Below, piece after piece: positions 23,901 through 34,364 of a DNA stretch of 64,000 nucleotides (its first letter is position 1; every line of letters starts with the position of its first letter). Position numbers and translations under genes: made by a program. The notes beneath the pieces were generated by a model that worked only from the letters and a program-made list of their open reading frames with translations, had not been told where the DNA came from and made no database searches. The stretch spans positions 12,011,856-12,075,855 of the forward strand of contig NC_135246.1 of assembly GCF_947623445.1 (NCBI RefSeq), given 5' to 3'. The DNA is from Clavelina lepadiformis (taxonomy: Eukaryota > Chordata > Ascidiacea > Aplousobranchia > Clavelinidae).

Positions 23901-24196
23901 AAAAAGCACTACATAGAGCCACATAAACAAAATCACAATTTAAAAAAATACAAACATATGAAATATTTATCTTTCTTCGTTTGTATATTACCTGCAAGTT
24001 CTGAATCAGAGAAGTTACTCTGCAAAATGATAAAAATAGATTTCAGTTTTAGTAAGCTTTGAATGGCATATCCCAGAGCTTTAATATTTACTTGTGCGCA
24101 AGCCACATTTTCATGTGGCATGTTAAACAGAATATGATATTTAATCACCAAAGAAAATCTTTGTTTTTTAGAACTAAATATAATAATGCTTACCAT
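20997..24196 (-). CDS. Essential myosin light chain A, alternative EF-hand exon
   Basis: EF-hand alkali light chain (MYL1/MYL3/MYL6 family) that clamps the lever arm of myosin II. Exons in transcript order: 24194-24196 (ATG only), 23992-24019, then either 22682-22822 (141 nt) or 22180-22323 (144 nt), then 21759-21932, 21505-21582 and 20997-21025. The product is 150 or 151 residues, the usual size (MYL6 is 151). It begins [10 protein letters not shown]. Typical motifs follow: [61 protein letters not shown], and it ends [10 protein letters not shown]. The short N terminus lacks the Ala/Pro-rich extension of long striated-muscle isoforms, so it could be a non-muscle or smooth-type chain. It is the most vertebrate-like of the four paralogues here. 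A consensus CRE lies in intron 2 (23516-23523). Which of the two EF-hand exons is used, and where, is unknown. Confidence 0.92.
22180..22323 (-). other. Alternative EF-hand exon, second copy
   Basis: Codes for a first-EF-hand segment with [17 protein letters not shown], then [19 protein letters not shown], between an acceptor ending aacctacag and donor GTAACG. Its phase (1 in, 1 out) is the same as that of 22682-22822. It has one more loop residue than that copy and keeps the acidic loop D-K-T-G-D-D. Both copies are whole-codon lengths, so inclusion of both would also stay in frame. Confidence 0.85.
22682..22822 (-). other. Alternative EF-hand exon, first copy
   Basis: Codes for [16 protein letters not shown], then [19 protein letters not shown], between an acceptor ending gctttatag and donor GTAATT. 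It is homologous to 22180-22323, 358 bases downstream in transcript order, with the same phase and one residue fewer in the EF loop. The pair has the layout of mutually exclusive exons made by tandem exon duplication. Confidence 0.85.
23516..23523. promoter_or_regulatory. Consensus CRE (TGACGTCA)
   Basis: A perfect palindromic cAMP-response element inside intron 2 of light chain gene A, in the context ATATGACGTCATAG. CREs are known in ascidian muscle-gene enhancers; a role here is only a suggestion. Confidence 0.35.
23739..23773 (+). mobile_element. Left end related to the 16160 MITE
   Basis: CAGTGTTTTTTAAGGTTTGA closely matches the terminus of the foldback element at 16160-16313. No matching right end or 8-bp duplication was found nearby, so it is a truncated or rearranged copy inside intron 2 of light chain gene A. 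Confidence 0.35.
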
Positions 24197-25059
24197 TGTG
24201 GTGATGGGATTCTATGTCACAGTTTTAATCAAATACACAAGTGGGACCTATCGGCCTTAAAACCTTAATGAAGAAGAAAGAAAATCTTCAGGTCTAAAAA
24301 TTTGATGATGTCAATATCATAAACAACTAATATGAAACATTATGTCATCCGGAATAAATGTTTGACGATATTCTGTTCCTACATTTAATCGCAAGTAAAC
24401 CACATTCTACAGAAAAATCTACATCAATAAGTAGTTATAGCCCTGTGGTAGTTGAATTCTGTACAACCACACACAAAAAGACACTTATTTTACTATAAGA
24501 AACTACGAGTTGAATCTGCTAGTCTAGTAACTTGTTTAATTGTACCTTTGTACAAACTTGTCAAAAAATAAATGTTTTCTGCATTCACAGACAAAGGGGT
24601 AATTTGACTTTTGTTAATTTTTAAGAAAGACAAAACTGAATATAGCTGTAAAGTTTAAAACAAAATCGTGCAATTTCATGCATATATGAATTTAAAACCA
24701 GCATGACAGAATATTAAAATCAGATTACAATGAGCATTATCAGAGTATTTATTACAATTACAATCAAATTACAAATGAGAAAAATTCCTTAATTTTAAAT
24801 GGGTGTCATACCAGTTTCTTAACTTTCTAGAGAGTACTGTCTGTCTTTTACAAAAGGCCCAGCTATAAAAATTGAGTGTGCAGGAATTTACAACAGTTTC
24901 AAGAAGAGTTTCTAATCCATATCTTTAACATAGTATATTGTCTATTCATTAGAAAAAGTGACTACCGCCTAGTCCAAGTTAACAAAGAGAAAGAGTCACA
25001 CAATAAGCCAACTTGTAGTTTAAAAGTCAGCTGATAGGTATCAATAAAACTTTCCTTAC

Positions 25060-25111
25060 AATACCAACTGCGAATACCAACTGCAAATACCAACTGCGAA
25101 TTCCAACTGTG
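25060..25111 (+). repeat. Four-copy 13-bp tandem repeat
   Basis: Four successive copies of AATACCAACTGCG, the last two letters varying and the last copy with one extra mismatch. Each copy contains CCAACTG, an E-box-like hexamer (CAACTG), so it makes a regular array of four possible bHLH sites in the intergenic region between light chain genes A and B. Confidence 0.75.
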
Positions 25112-25814
25112 ATTAATAAAACAATTTGTAATATAACTGAAAAACACTATAAGAGATTGCACTTAAAAAATTTGTCTAATGATAAATTGTAATATATAGG
25201 TAAATCATCTATAAAACATCTCAACCTGCAAAGCTTACAAAACCAATGCACCAAAATGACTCTTTTGAAATAAAAGGAAGCATCTTCTTTTAAGCAATTT
25301 CCTAGAACAAAGTAACTAGATTTTAACTTGTAATTCATTCAAACTCTTTTTGCAAAAACATACCATTGATTTCATAGCAAGTGCAAGCCATACAAAATAT
25401 GGCCTAAACTGTTATGTGAACAACTTAGTATAGTTTCACATTTTGATTATTTTGTGAAACTATCTATAAAAATGTTCTAACTCAAATTCACAATAAATTT
25501 CTGTCATCGCCATGCAAACAATACATATTGTGTAAGACTTTATGGGACTTTTCAATATCAAAAGACTCAAGATTAGGAAATTAACCATACAATCTCCATA
25601 TTCTTTGTGCAGCTCTTTTTCTGTCTACGTATATGTAATTATTTTATTGAGTTATTCACCATAGTGGAAAGTGTGGCACCTGCTTATTTAAGGTTCATCA
25701 ATGTGCATGCCACCACACCAGAATTCAAAGCTTTGCATACATGTTTTCAACAAAAACTGCCGAACTTTTGCGTACAATGGGGTATGGGTATTTTAACTAA
25801 CTCAGGTTTTAATG

Positions 25815-25900
25815 GAAATTAAACTTAGATTAGTAGGAAGATTTAGATTAGGCTTAGGTTACTATATTGTAAGATTTAAGTTAGGTTAACAAGAAACCGT
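25815..25900 (-). repeat. Dispersed repeat family R1, copy 3
   Basis: Shares TTAGGTTACTAT and ATTTAAGTTAGGTTAACAAG with copy 4 at 45370-45562. It appears truncated compared with copy 4. Confidence 0.5.
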
Positions 25901-26071
25901 GAACAATCTTTGAATGTAAACTTTTTTAAAAGCTTAGCTCAGTTTTTTAACAGCATAGGCCCATTTAAAACGTTTTAAGTTAGGTTTAAAAGTTAAGAAA
26001 CAGCAACATAACTTCAAACACGGCAAAAAAATCCTCACATGACAAATGATAAACTAAAAAATATCTGGGTC

Positions 26072-26309
26072 TAGTGCAGAAATGCACAACCACATGACGT
26101 CACAATTTGAGTAGTTTGGGTCTAGTAAGCAAATGAGGTCTCTTATCCTTTTGTACTCCGAATTGAAACTTGAATGGGAAAGCGTTATAAGGTAATAGAA
26201 AAGCAAGTATGACGTAATAATTCCGTAATACTTGATGCTGATATTGAGTGCAAAAGTAAAAGACGAGAGATCCTACAAACGCATCCAGTGATTGTGTATT
26301 TCTGCACTA
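26072..26309. mobile_element. TA-flanked MITE carrying a CRE
   Basis: The element is 26074-26307 (234 bp), bounded by TA on each side. Its ends are inverted repeats: GTGCAGAAATGCACAA at the left and, read in reverse at the right, GTGCAGAAATACACAA, 15 of 16 identical. A TA target suggests a Tc1/mariner-type mobiliser. A perfect CRE (TGACGTCA, 26095-26102) lies just inside the left end. A partial relative at 44818 has TGATGTCA at the same spot. Confidence 0.65.
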
Positions 26310-27357
26310 AACCTAAATATCTCAACTATAATGGAAAGCTAAGCTAATAAATTACCAAGGCTGTCACAGTCACTAAAGCAAAGAATAAATCAAGAAAATG
26401 TGCTCTAAAAGTTTAAGCGTAATCATATGGCCTATGCTGCTTTAAAGACAGAGCTTATAATTTTTCAAACATCCAACGGCTCTAATCGTTGACACAGAGC
26501 GAGCAACATCCACCACCAGTTAAGTGGAAGAGGACTGAAGCAAAGACTAAAACACATCAAACAAAACAACCAGAAAAAAGACCCGCCCAACTCCTCAGAG
26601 AAATACTACTGCAGAGAATAGCTTTTTAGCGCACACTGCGGTAGCTTTCTCACTAACTTTAATAGAAATCAGGAGAAAAATGTTTTGTTGAGTGTTCATG
26701 ATAATTAATTATTCATGAAAGTTCATGATACTTATCTGAAACAACAACCTGCTTCTGTTAACGAAGGTCATAGTAATAGTGTTGTGTATTGTAAGATGTT
26801 TTGCTGTTATATTCTAGAAATTTAAGAATAATTTAATTACATTGCTATAGCAATAAATCAAACTGTCAAGTGTTTTATAAAGCAAACAAACCTTTGTTGT
26901 CGTTTTGTTTCAAGCCAATAACTGATAGTCTATTTGTTAGATTTATTAATTATTTAAATTATATTTTGAAGGTTATTGACTGTAACATAGCTGATAATTA
27001 ATGTATGAATGACAATTATCAGAGCGGGACTATGGAGTGTTGTATTGCGTCTTGCATGCATGCCGTCAATCCAATAAATATTCCTTCAAATAGCATCTAG
27101 AATTTTAGACGAGGCCTTACATGACATTGACAGATAAATTATGATTGTAACACCTAAAGGTGTTGAAATATGCATCTAAAATCGACGATTATCAGATTTC
27201 AAACACCAATAAACAACTCCAATGCTGTTGTTTAACTTACCAGAAAACAGCCTGGAGGCTTTGCATACGTCAACACCTTCACTTAATTTAAAACATTACT
27301 TCAATCGCTTGTTTATTCAGTTGCGTTAGGTGATAATCACTGAAAGAATTTTTACCA

Positions 27358-27365
27358 TATATAAG
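27358..27365 (+). promoter_or_regulatory. TATA box of light chain gene B
   Basis: TATATAAG, ending 98 bases before the ATG at 27463. The same octamer lies 105 bases before the ATG of gene D and a TATAAAG 114 bases before that of gene C, which supports a real core promoter. Confidence 0.55.
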
Positions 27366-27462
27366 TAATAGTTATTGGGTAACCGACCATCAGTTTCGAC
27401 AAACTATTTAATCTAACTAATCTCATCTTTTTAAAGAGCAGAGTATCGTCATAAGAAAAACA

Positions 27463-28376
27463 ATGGTAGGTTAAGCTTTTTGATTGTTGAGTAATTCAGT
27501 TAAAAAAATTGCGCGCAGGCAGAAAAACCTCTTTTACTTTTTAAATAGCTATTTTATTTTGCTTTACAGGCTGATCTTACCGAAAACCAGGTTGAAGGTA
27601 AGTCAAGTGTAATTTCTTTGAGTTGTTTCAAGTTCTTTGTAGTAGCCTAGCCCGTTTCTTAGTTAACTCGATAATTATTACAGACATCAAGGAAGCTTTC
27701 GAAATTTTCTCTAAAACTACTGAATTGCAAATCTGCTATGATCAGGTTGGCAACGTTCTTCGAGCCCTTAAGTTTAACCCAACCGAAGAAGACGTCATGA
27801 AGGTTCTTGGTAACCCAGCCAAAGAAGGTAATTTATGTAGTCTACATGTGGTGCGATCAGTTTTGTGTGATAGCAATAACATGAAAAACTTTTTCTAAAA
27901 AGAAACTATTTTCTAGAAATGTCATCCAAGACTTTGACGCAGGAGCAATTTCTTCCAATTTTCGAAAAAGTTGTAAAGGAGTGCGAAGTCGGAACTTACG
28001 ACGATCTTCTCGAAGGCATCCGAGTCTTTGACAAAGAAGGAAATGGATGTGTTATGGGAGCTGAAATCAGACACGTACTACGAACTCTGGGTATGGGAAA
28101 AACTTAAAAAGTTGTCCAAGTGGCCTAGTGATCAAAGCGCAATGCTAACGTTTTTATTACAGGGGATAAAATGTCAGTTAATGAGGTCAACGATGTTATG
28201 GACGGTTCTGAAGATATGAATGGTAACCTCAACATTGAAGGTACGCCATAAAAATTTAAGGAATTACTCTCATGAATGATTAAATCTGTGTAAAAATATT
28301 TTTTTATTAACTCATCGCCTACATTTAACTGACAGCTTTCTGCAAATACCTCATTGAAGAGAAGAGGCCAGAATGA
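27463..28376 (+). CDS. Essential myosin light chain B
   Basis: Alkali light chain of myosin II, 155 residues from six exons: 27463-27465 (ATG only), 27570-27597, 27684-27827, 27917-28090, 28163-28240, 28336-28376. All junctions are GT-AG and in phase. Motifs: [20 protein letters not shown] in the first EF-hand region, [39 protein letters not shown] (the only loop with a near-canonical acidic set), [13 protein letters not shown], and the end [11 protein letters not shown]. The first loop has lost most calcium ligands, as is normal for this family. The sequence is closer to genes C and D than to A. The strong TATA box and the paralogue cluster suggest a muscle isoform (inference). It faces gene C tail to tail, 877 bases apart. 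Confidence 0.93.
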
Positions 28377-29186
28377 AAGCTGTCATCACATCTGTTCAGT
28401 TTGAGAACCTTTTTATACTCTCGAAGCACGTTTTCCCTTTTCAACCAGCTCACGTCTTTTTAGTGCTATTTTGTCGATTATATCATTAACTTTCTAAATT
28501 GGTTTTTCAGATTCATTATAGACTTTGGTTTTGTTGTTTGCCAATCGTTATATAATATAACATATAAGAATTTCACTGAAATATGTGAAGCTTCAGTTCT
28601 TGCGTATATAAAACGGATAAAAAAACTTTTTGTGGTTATTAAGCTTAATGCCTTTCGGTGATAAATGAAACGTTGAATAGCATTATTTTCCCAGGCACAT
28701 GAGTTCTGCAAAAAAACTATCATGTATTTGACATAAGTTAGATTAAAACAGCAAAATAGCCAACAAGAAAAAAATTTCATTTCTCTATAATCTATATAGT
28801 ATAACTCTTTTCAGTTGTTATGATCCATTTCAAAATACATAAACTCCCGTTTTTCTTATAACTTACAAGATCTGATAAATTATTATATTCTCAAGACTGT
28901 TTTCAGGAAACCTCTCTTGTTATAAGCCCATAAAGCTACAGTTGGTAAAATTGCATTACGAAAAGAGTTGGTAGTTATCCAACCATTTGAAATACGGTAA
29001 CAGCTGTCAACATAGCTAATGAAGAAAGTTGCAGAGTATTATAAACAGTTCTAGTTTTCTTTTCAGAAGGGTTTGACTAAAAACTAGATTATTTAAAACT
29101 TTTTCCTATACTTTCGTCAACATGATAAAGCAAGGCAATGGTTAATCAAACCATGAGAGCACACAAGCAACACCGTAATTGTCCAA
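28377..29186. other. Convergent spacer between light chains B and C
   Basis: Holds the two facing 3' UTRs. No exon or repeat recognised. The open frame 28478-28780 (-) resembles nothing known. Confidence 0.5.
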
Positions 29187-29192
29187 TTTATT
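29187..29192 (-). terminator. Polyadenylation signal of light chain gene C
   Basis: AATAAA on the minus strand, 62 bases beyond the stop of gene C, at a usual distance for a compact 3' UTR. Confidence 0.45.
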
Positions 29193-29253
29193 AAATGTGA
29201 TCAATTTTTTCGCTTTCAAACAGTACACAGTAAATTATATTTGAAGTGGGTGC

Positions 29254-30518
29254 TTATTTTTCTTCGGACTTATCTTCGACGAGATATCTGCAGAAACCTA
29301 AAAAGTAGATTTAGCATTTATTATACTGTAAACAACACACTGAGTAGCGTTTTATACTTATACCTTTTGCTTATCATTTTATAGACGTATACAAAAAAAC
29401 AACAATATCGAACTACAGTACTTGCAAGTTACAATCAGATTTATTTATAGCTAGGCCTACTGATTTTGTACTATCACGCAAGCAAATGTTTGAGCAAGCA
29501 TCCTTGAAAAGCGCTCACATTCAATGTTAATGAGACCGTTCATGTCTTCCTTTCCGTCCATTACTGCGCCAATTTCGTTCATAGTCATCTTTTCGCCTGT
29601 ATATGATTTGTGACAAAGGTTATCAGTAGTTATTAGTCTTTGCTTTATACTTCATCGTTTGTGGGAGACGACAAACCACAAACTTATCTTCAAATATTTA
29701 CCATAAAATTCTCACGTTCACAAATTAAACAAATATTTTCCCATTTTTGTTTGATTTGCATCCAATTTAATTCAAATATACCAAGAGTTCGTAGAACGTG
29801 TCTGAGTTCAGCTCCCATAACAGTTCCATTTCCTTCTTTGTCAAAGATTCTGACGCCTTCGAGAAGATCATCATAGGTACCAGAGACAACGTCAGTGAGA
29901 GCTTTATCGAAGACAGGAATAAACTCCTCCAATTTCAACAATTTAACTGCCATGTCTGTTACGATTAGAGAGCTTTGCTAGCAGGACATAATCGCGGTAT
30001 AAATGTAGTTTTTGGACCGTGATATGAATACAAACCTTCTTTTGATGGATTTCCGAGTATTTTAACAATATCCTCTTCAGCTGGGTTCATCTTCAAGGCC
30101 CGCAAGATGTCTCCAACCTGGTCATACCCAACTTCCATGTCTGGAGTCTTGGTAAAAATTTCGAAAGCTTCCTTTATGTCTGAAAGCAAAATAAAGATAG
30201 ACGAATAAACTGAATAAAAACTGCTGATTTAAGTAGAAGCTCATTTTGATCGTTCACTCATGTATAGAAACTCATAGCAACTTAACTCATATTAACTCTA
30301 ACCTTCCATTTGTTCTTCGGTGATGTTTGCCTGTTCGAATTAAAGGTAAAAACTTAGCATGATATCGCTTTTACTCCAAGATTTTTGAACATACACATCT
30401 TGTAATACAAAATGTTCTGAAGCAAAAAATATAGCCATACGAAGCAATACAAATTAGTTCCAACGAATCATATTTCCACTTAATGAAATAGTTCAACAAA
30501 CCAAAAAAAACTTGCCAT
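29254..30518 (-). CDS. Essential myosin light chain C
   Basis: Alkali light chain, 156 residues. Exons in transcript order: 30516-30518 (ATG only), 30303-30330, 30036-30179, 29782-29955, 29519-29596, 29254-29297. Exon sizes 28/144/174/78 equal those of genes B and D. Motifs: [72 protein letters not shown], and the end CRYLVEDKSEEK. The residue at the last junction is Cys (codon T|GT) where B has Ala and D has Ser. The proposed first exon ends ATG|GCAAGT, a GC donor, because no ATG|GT lies in the region expected. If that intron is not used, translation would have to start elsewhere, for example at the Met in exon 2. The rest of the model is firm. Confidence 0.9.
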
Positions 30519-30631
30519 CGTCGTAATCGAAGATCTGCAAATGACTGACGAGTTTCGTCCAACAACTCTTGCTTGTGCTTCTTCCAGGTCCTGGTTACAG
30601 AATTGGTCAACTGCCAAATAATCGCGGTTTG

Positions 30632-30638
30632 CTTTATA
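30632..30638 (-). promoter_or_regulatory. TATA-like box of light chain gene C
   Basis: TATAAAG on the minus strand, 114 bases upstream of the proposed ATG at 30518, close to the spacing of the boxes of genes B and D. Confidence 0.45.
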
Positions 30639-33035
30639 CTGATGCGTCGCTTCTTTAACGACGTCACGCACACGTTATTATCAGAGAAAGCTAAGCAAAG
30701 GTCATGACCGAGGTGATCGGCACCGATTTTACTATTTTAATTGACACTTCTAACGAGATGGTGATAGGCTCAGCAGCTGAAATGCTTTCAATCGATCTTA
30801 AATACTGAGCGGAAGTTTGATGCTGGGACTTTGCGGCGCCTCAAAGAGAAACCGATAAAAAACTGGGCAAAATTGACATTTATAGGTTAAACCGCCATAA
30901 TGCTGTGTATAAGTCATAAAGAGTTTTCAATTAAACAGCATATACTTTCATATATGGGGCTACAAATAAAAACATATTGATTTTTGTAAACACAAGGTAA
31001 TCACACGGCGTTCAGCCGAAATTCAGGCCAAATGGATATTTAATGTTCTATCTATATACGTATAACCTTTCAAATACACCTGAAATAATGGTTCTTAGTA
31101 TGTTGCTGCTTGCTGGGATCCTACTTAAAGAATATACAGCTCAGCTGATCTAACATGCACAAAAATGTAGACTTTGGTATTGAATGGTTGCCGACCCTTG
31201 GATCGAGAAAATGGGGCTTTGAAGAAGATGATGAAGTTGTAAACTTTTCAGAATAAAATTGATGATTTTCTTAAACATCCATATGGCATTGAATAGTATT
31301 CAAAAGTGGTAACTCATTTATTTTCTCTTTAGCAATTCATTTGAAAATGTTGTTAATTAAAATGCGGCGGGATCGCCACGTTTTCTTGCATTTTAGTGTC
31401 ACTTCGTTATGCTCCTTAAAGTTACGCATTTGTGCTGAAATTACCGCACGTGTTTTCATTAATTAACGCGTAATTGCTGCATTGTTGTATTGATTACTTG
31501 TCTGCTTTTTGCTATTTAAACGTGCGCGTCAATTAAGGAGTTTAGACATTCACAACCAATTGGTTTACGTTCGACAATTTCCTTACCGTATTGCTGGAAA
31601 TACAAGTTGGAATTTGCTTTTAACTGTGTTTGGTTTCTGTGCTGACAGAGAAGAATACGCAACCTTACCTTACTGAGTCAACAAAAACAGCCACCTATGG
31701 CTACAAAAAAATATAGTTAAACTTGGTGAAATATTTAGAGAATGATAAGTTGTAATAAATTTTTAAAACTTTTGACGTTAAGATGGCCGCGAGGTAAAGC
31801 TAGATATCCGAGTCGTTTTCTGCCTAGTGTAGGCTGTGAGACTGGCTTGACTAACAATCGCATTCTTACTCATTTCAGAAAAATTTGGAATGTGATATAT
31901 TTTGGGTTATTAAGAAAGCCTGGACATGACGTCTAAAGCAGAGCAGTAAAACGCCGCATATAGCCAGCCTATTTTAAGTTTTACAACTGGCTTGTGTCTT
32001 GTGAAACCCATCCGGTGCTACAGCGGTCACTCTCGAATGGAGCATTTTACAGTTTGCGCTAGAGCAACATTTTCTGGTAACCAGTAATTTCATTACACTG
32101 ATGAAGATTGATAATTTCGCCAACAGTCAAAAACTAAGCAATTTTACCCAAAACGTTTTCAAAGAACGATCAATATTCGCCAACTTTTGAAAAACGAGTG
32201 ACTAATCCAACTAATAGAATGTAAAAAATGCTTTCTTTACCGTTTTCTTTACATTTGTTGCATGAACAATAAACTATATATTAAATTGTTCAAGTTAATG
32301 CACGTAACGTCCTTTTCACGAAATCCAGTCCTGGTATTGATACGTACAATATTGCTGACTTTCTGCTTTGGATAGCAGATCGTGTAAGGAAAACTTAATT
32401 AGATTTCAAACTTGCATAAATCAGGTCAACAGAAGATTAGGAAGCATGAGCTACGATGGGTGACCTTTTCTAATAAAGACTATAGTAGCCTGTTGGACTT
32501 ACGTTCAAAATATTAATTTCTTCGTAAATGCAGCAAAAAGAGTCTGTAAATAACCTAGCATAATAGAATGAAAACGTTTTATTAGGAAAGTATCACGCAA
32601 TGCATCACTATTGTAGCTTTATCTTATGTATAAAGAGTACAACCAGAAAAACGCAAAGCTATTCTTAAGAATATAGGCGGTAATAAGTTGGGAGAAAGGT
32701 ATAGCTTAGGTCTTACTGTACTGTATTTTATTTACAAAAATTTGCCTTAAGTAATTTGAGTTTAATTTGAAATTAGACTTAAATTGATTATATAAGTTTC
32801 TATAGTATGTCTTAACGTTTAAATTATGTTAGCAAACAAGGATGGGGAAATATCAAACGTATATTTTTTCTGTGACATGTTGTGACTTGCTTGTAAGGAC
32901 TTACACTAGCTTGTGTTTGTCCACACCGACCTGCCAGTGCCACATACGTTTAAAGAATGACTCTTTCCAATAACAATTTTCACATCTAAAATCTATAACT
33001 TATTATAAAGGTGACTGTAAAATCATAACTTTTAG
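30639..33035. other. Spacer between light chains C and D, part 1
   Basis: AT-rich, no exon recognised. It holds a possible tRNA-derived repeat at 31778-31860, listed separately. Confidence 0.45.
31778..31860 (+). repeat. Possible tRNA-derived SINE head
   Basis: GATGGCCGCGAGGTAAAGCT resembles a pol III A box. About 45 bases later comes a GTGAGACTGGCTTGAC stretch, where a B box would be expected but is poorly kept. The block is richer in GC than its flanks. A single copy in the window; weak evidence. Confidence 0.25.
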
Positions 33036-33937
33036 ACCTATAACAGGGGGTCCAAACTACCCCCCGGCACCTGTTTATTATTGGTCCGCGACCAACATCG
33101 AGCTCACACGAAACAAACGTATGCAGTTTAAGTGTAACAAACTTAATTTCAATATGGCTTACATAAAACTGTGGAGCTTCAAACTATTCAGATGGAAGTT
33201 ATTTTTCCAAGCATTTAGCGGTAATTATTAACTTGCATTCGTTAATTGTAAGGTGACCTAAGTTACGGTACGTTATTGAGCAGGTAGTGCGTATTTATTC
33301 AAAAATTATTTATCACTAGCTAGAACTACACATTAATGTAATTTCTTATGGTCCCACCTATCACCAGACGCTGTGGTGCCGATACACTGCAGTTTACTGT
33401 TAAGTGCTGTTATGTGTTACATCAAGTATGGCAGAACCAAAAGAACGTTTCATAAAGCAAAAATCTTCATTGTTCTATAAGTCTTAATCAAAATATAGTG
33501 AGAACCAGAATGACTGACACGCATTTATATGACGTCATCGCATCACTGCGCCCACGAAGAACGTTGAAATATTTCCAACCTTTACCCGCCCATTTTGCAA
33601 TGAAATCATTAGATTAATTCTTCCAAGGATTTTTTTTTTATATAGCGCCGGGTGGCGTAAACTTTGCATTTGTGGTACCTGTTAGACTTGTAGGGGCAAG
33701 CGAGTCGCTACATTTGTGATTTTTTATTGCTTTGGGCGATATTTTTCTCAGCCTACTATTTAACATTTTTAGTTAGAAAATGAATTTTGCCGCCAATATC
33801 TTTGCTAATGGTCTTTGCCATTTTATTGCGTTGTGGGCAAAGCAGTGATCTTCACATATAGTGAGTGGCCCGGACACTTGGTAACTTTTTAGCACATGGC
33901 CCTCTGTGAAAAAAGTTTGGGCTACTATGGCCTATAA
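33036..33937. mobile_element. Old hAT (Charlie-like) element
   Basis: The element is 33044-33929 (886 bp). The left end is CAGGGGGTCCAAACTACCCC. The right end read in reverse is CATAGTAGCCCAAACTTTTT, the GTCCAAACT/GCCCAAACT pairing usual for Charlie-like ends. Flanks ACCTATAA and GCCTATAA match at 7 of 8 bases. Internal blocks such as TTATTGGTCCGCGACC and GTGGCCCGGACA also fit the group. No transposase frame remains. A CRE (33530-33537) lies inside. It sits between light chain genes C and D. Confidence 0.7.
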
Positions 33938-34364
33938 CACCTAAGTTATAATAAGGTGCTAAAAGGCAATTTGATTGATTTGGCTGCAAAGTGCAGTATT
34001 CGTGTGTATATAATTTTATTCAAGTGCAATTAAAATTGAAAACCACTTTAATTCAACCTTTTATTTGGAATGCGCGCAAACAATTCCGGCGACCAAAAAC
34101 ATAGCCTATAAGTTATAGGCCAACTTTAGGCTATATATAATCATGAAAGACGTGCGTATTGTACAGGATTTAAAAAACAATCAAGCTTAAATTATTAATA
34201 ATTTTATTATATAAAGTTGATCATTTAATGAAAATGGCTTCGATTTAAACAAACAAATTGTACATTATGCGAGCTTGAATACAGCAAAATATTTTTAGTC
34301 AACATTACGCCCCTGCCAACACCGTAGGTCTAAACAACAAACAATAAATTTCCACTGTTTGTCT
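33938..34364. other. 3' flank of light chain gene D
   Basis: AT-rich stretch that should hold the gene D 3' UTR. A minus-strand AATAAA at 34203-34208, 157 bases past the stop, is a candidate polyadenylation signal. Confidence 0.4.

Larger units (their letters stand above)
24197..27356. other. Intergenic region between light chains A and B
   Basis: About 3.2 kb between the divergent genes A (-) and B (+), so it should hold promoters for both. No exon recognised. It contains a 13-bp tandem repeat (25060-25111), repeat R1 copy 3 and a MITE at 26074-26307, listed separately. No TATA-like box was evident for gene A. Confidence 0.5.

Noticed and set aside
25060-25111. CRISPR array
   Set aside because: The repeat units are contiguous without spacers, only 13 bp long, and the genome is animal-like.
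30371-30673. Coding extension upstream of the light chain C start, as in long-form MYL chains
   Set aside because: Two frames are open here, the in-frame one begins at GTG not ATG, the region holds the TATA-like box, and it has no Ala/Pro-rich character.
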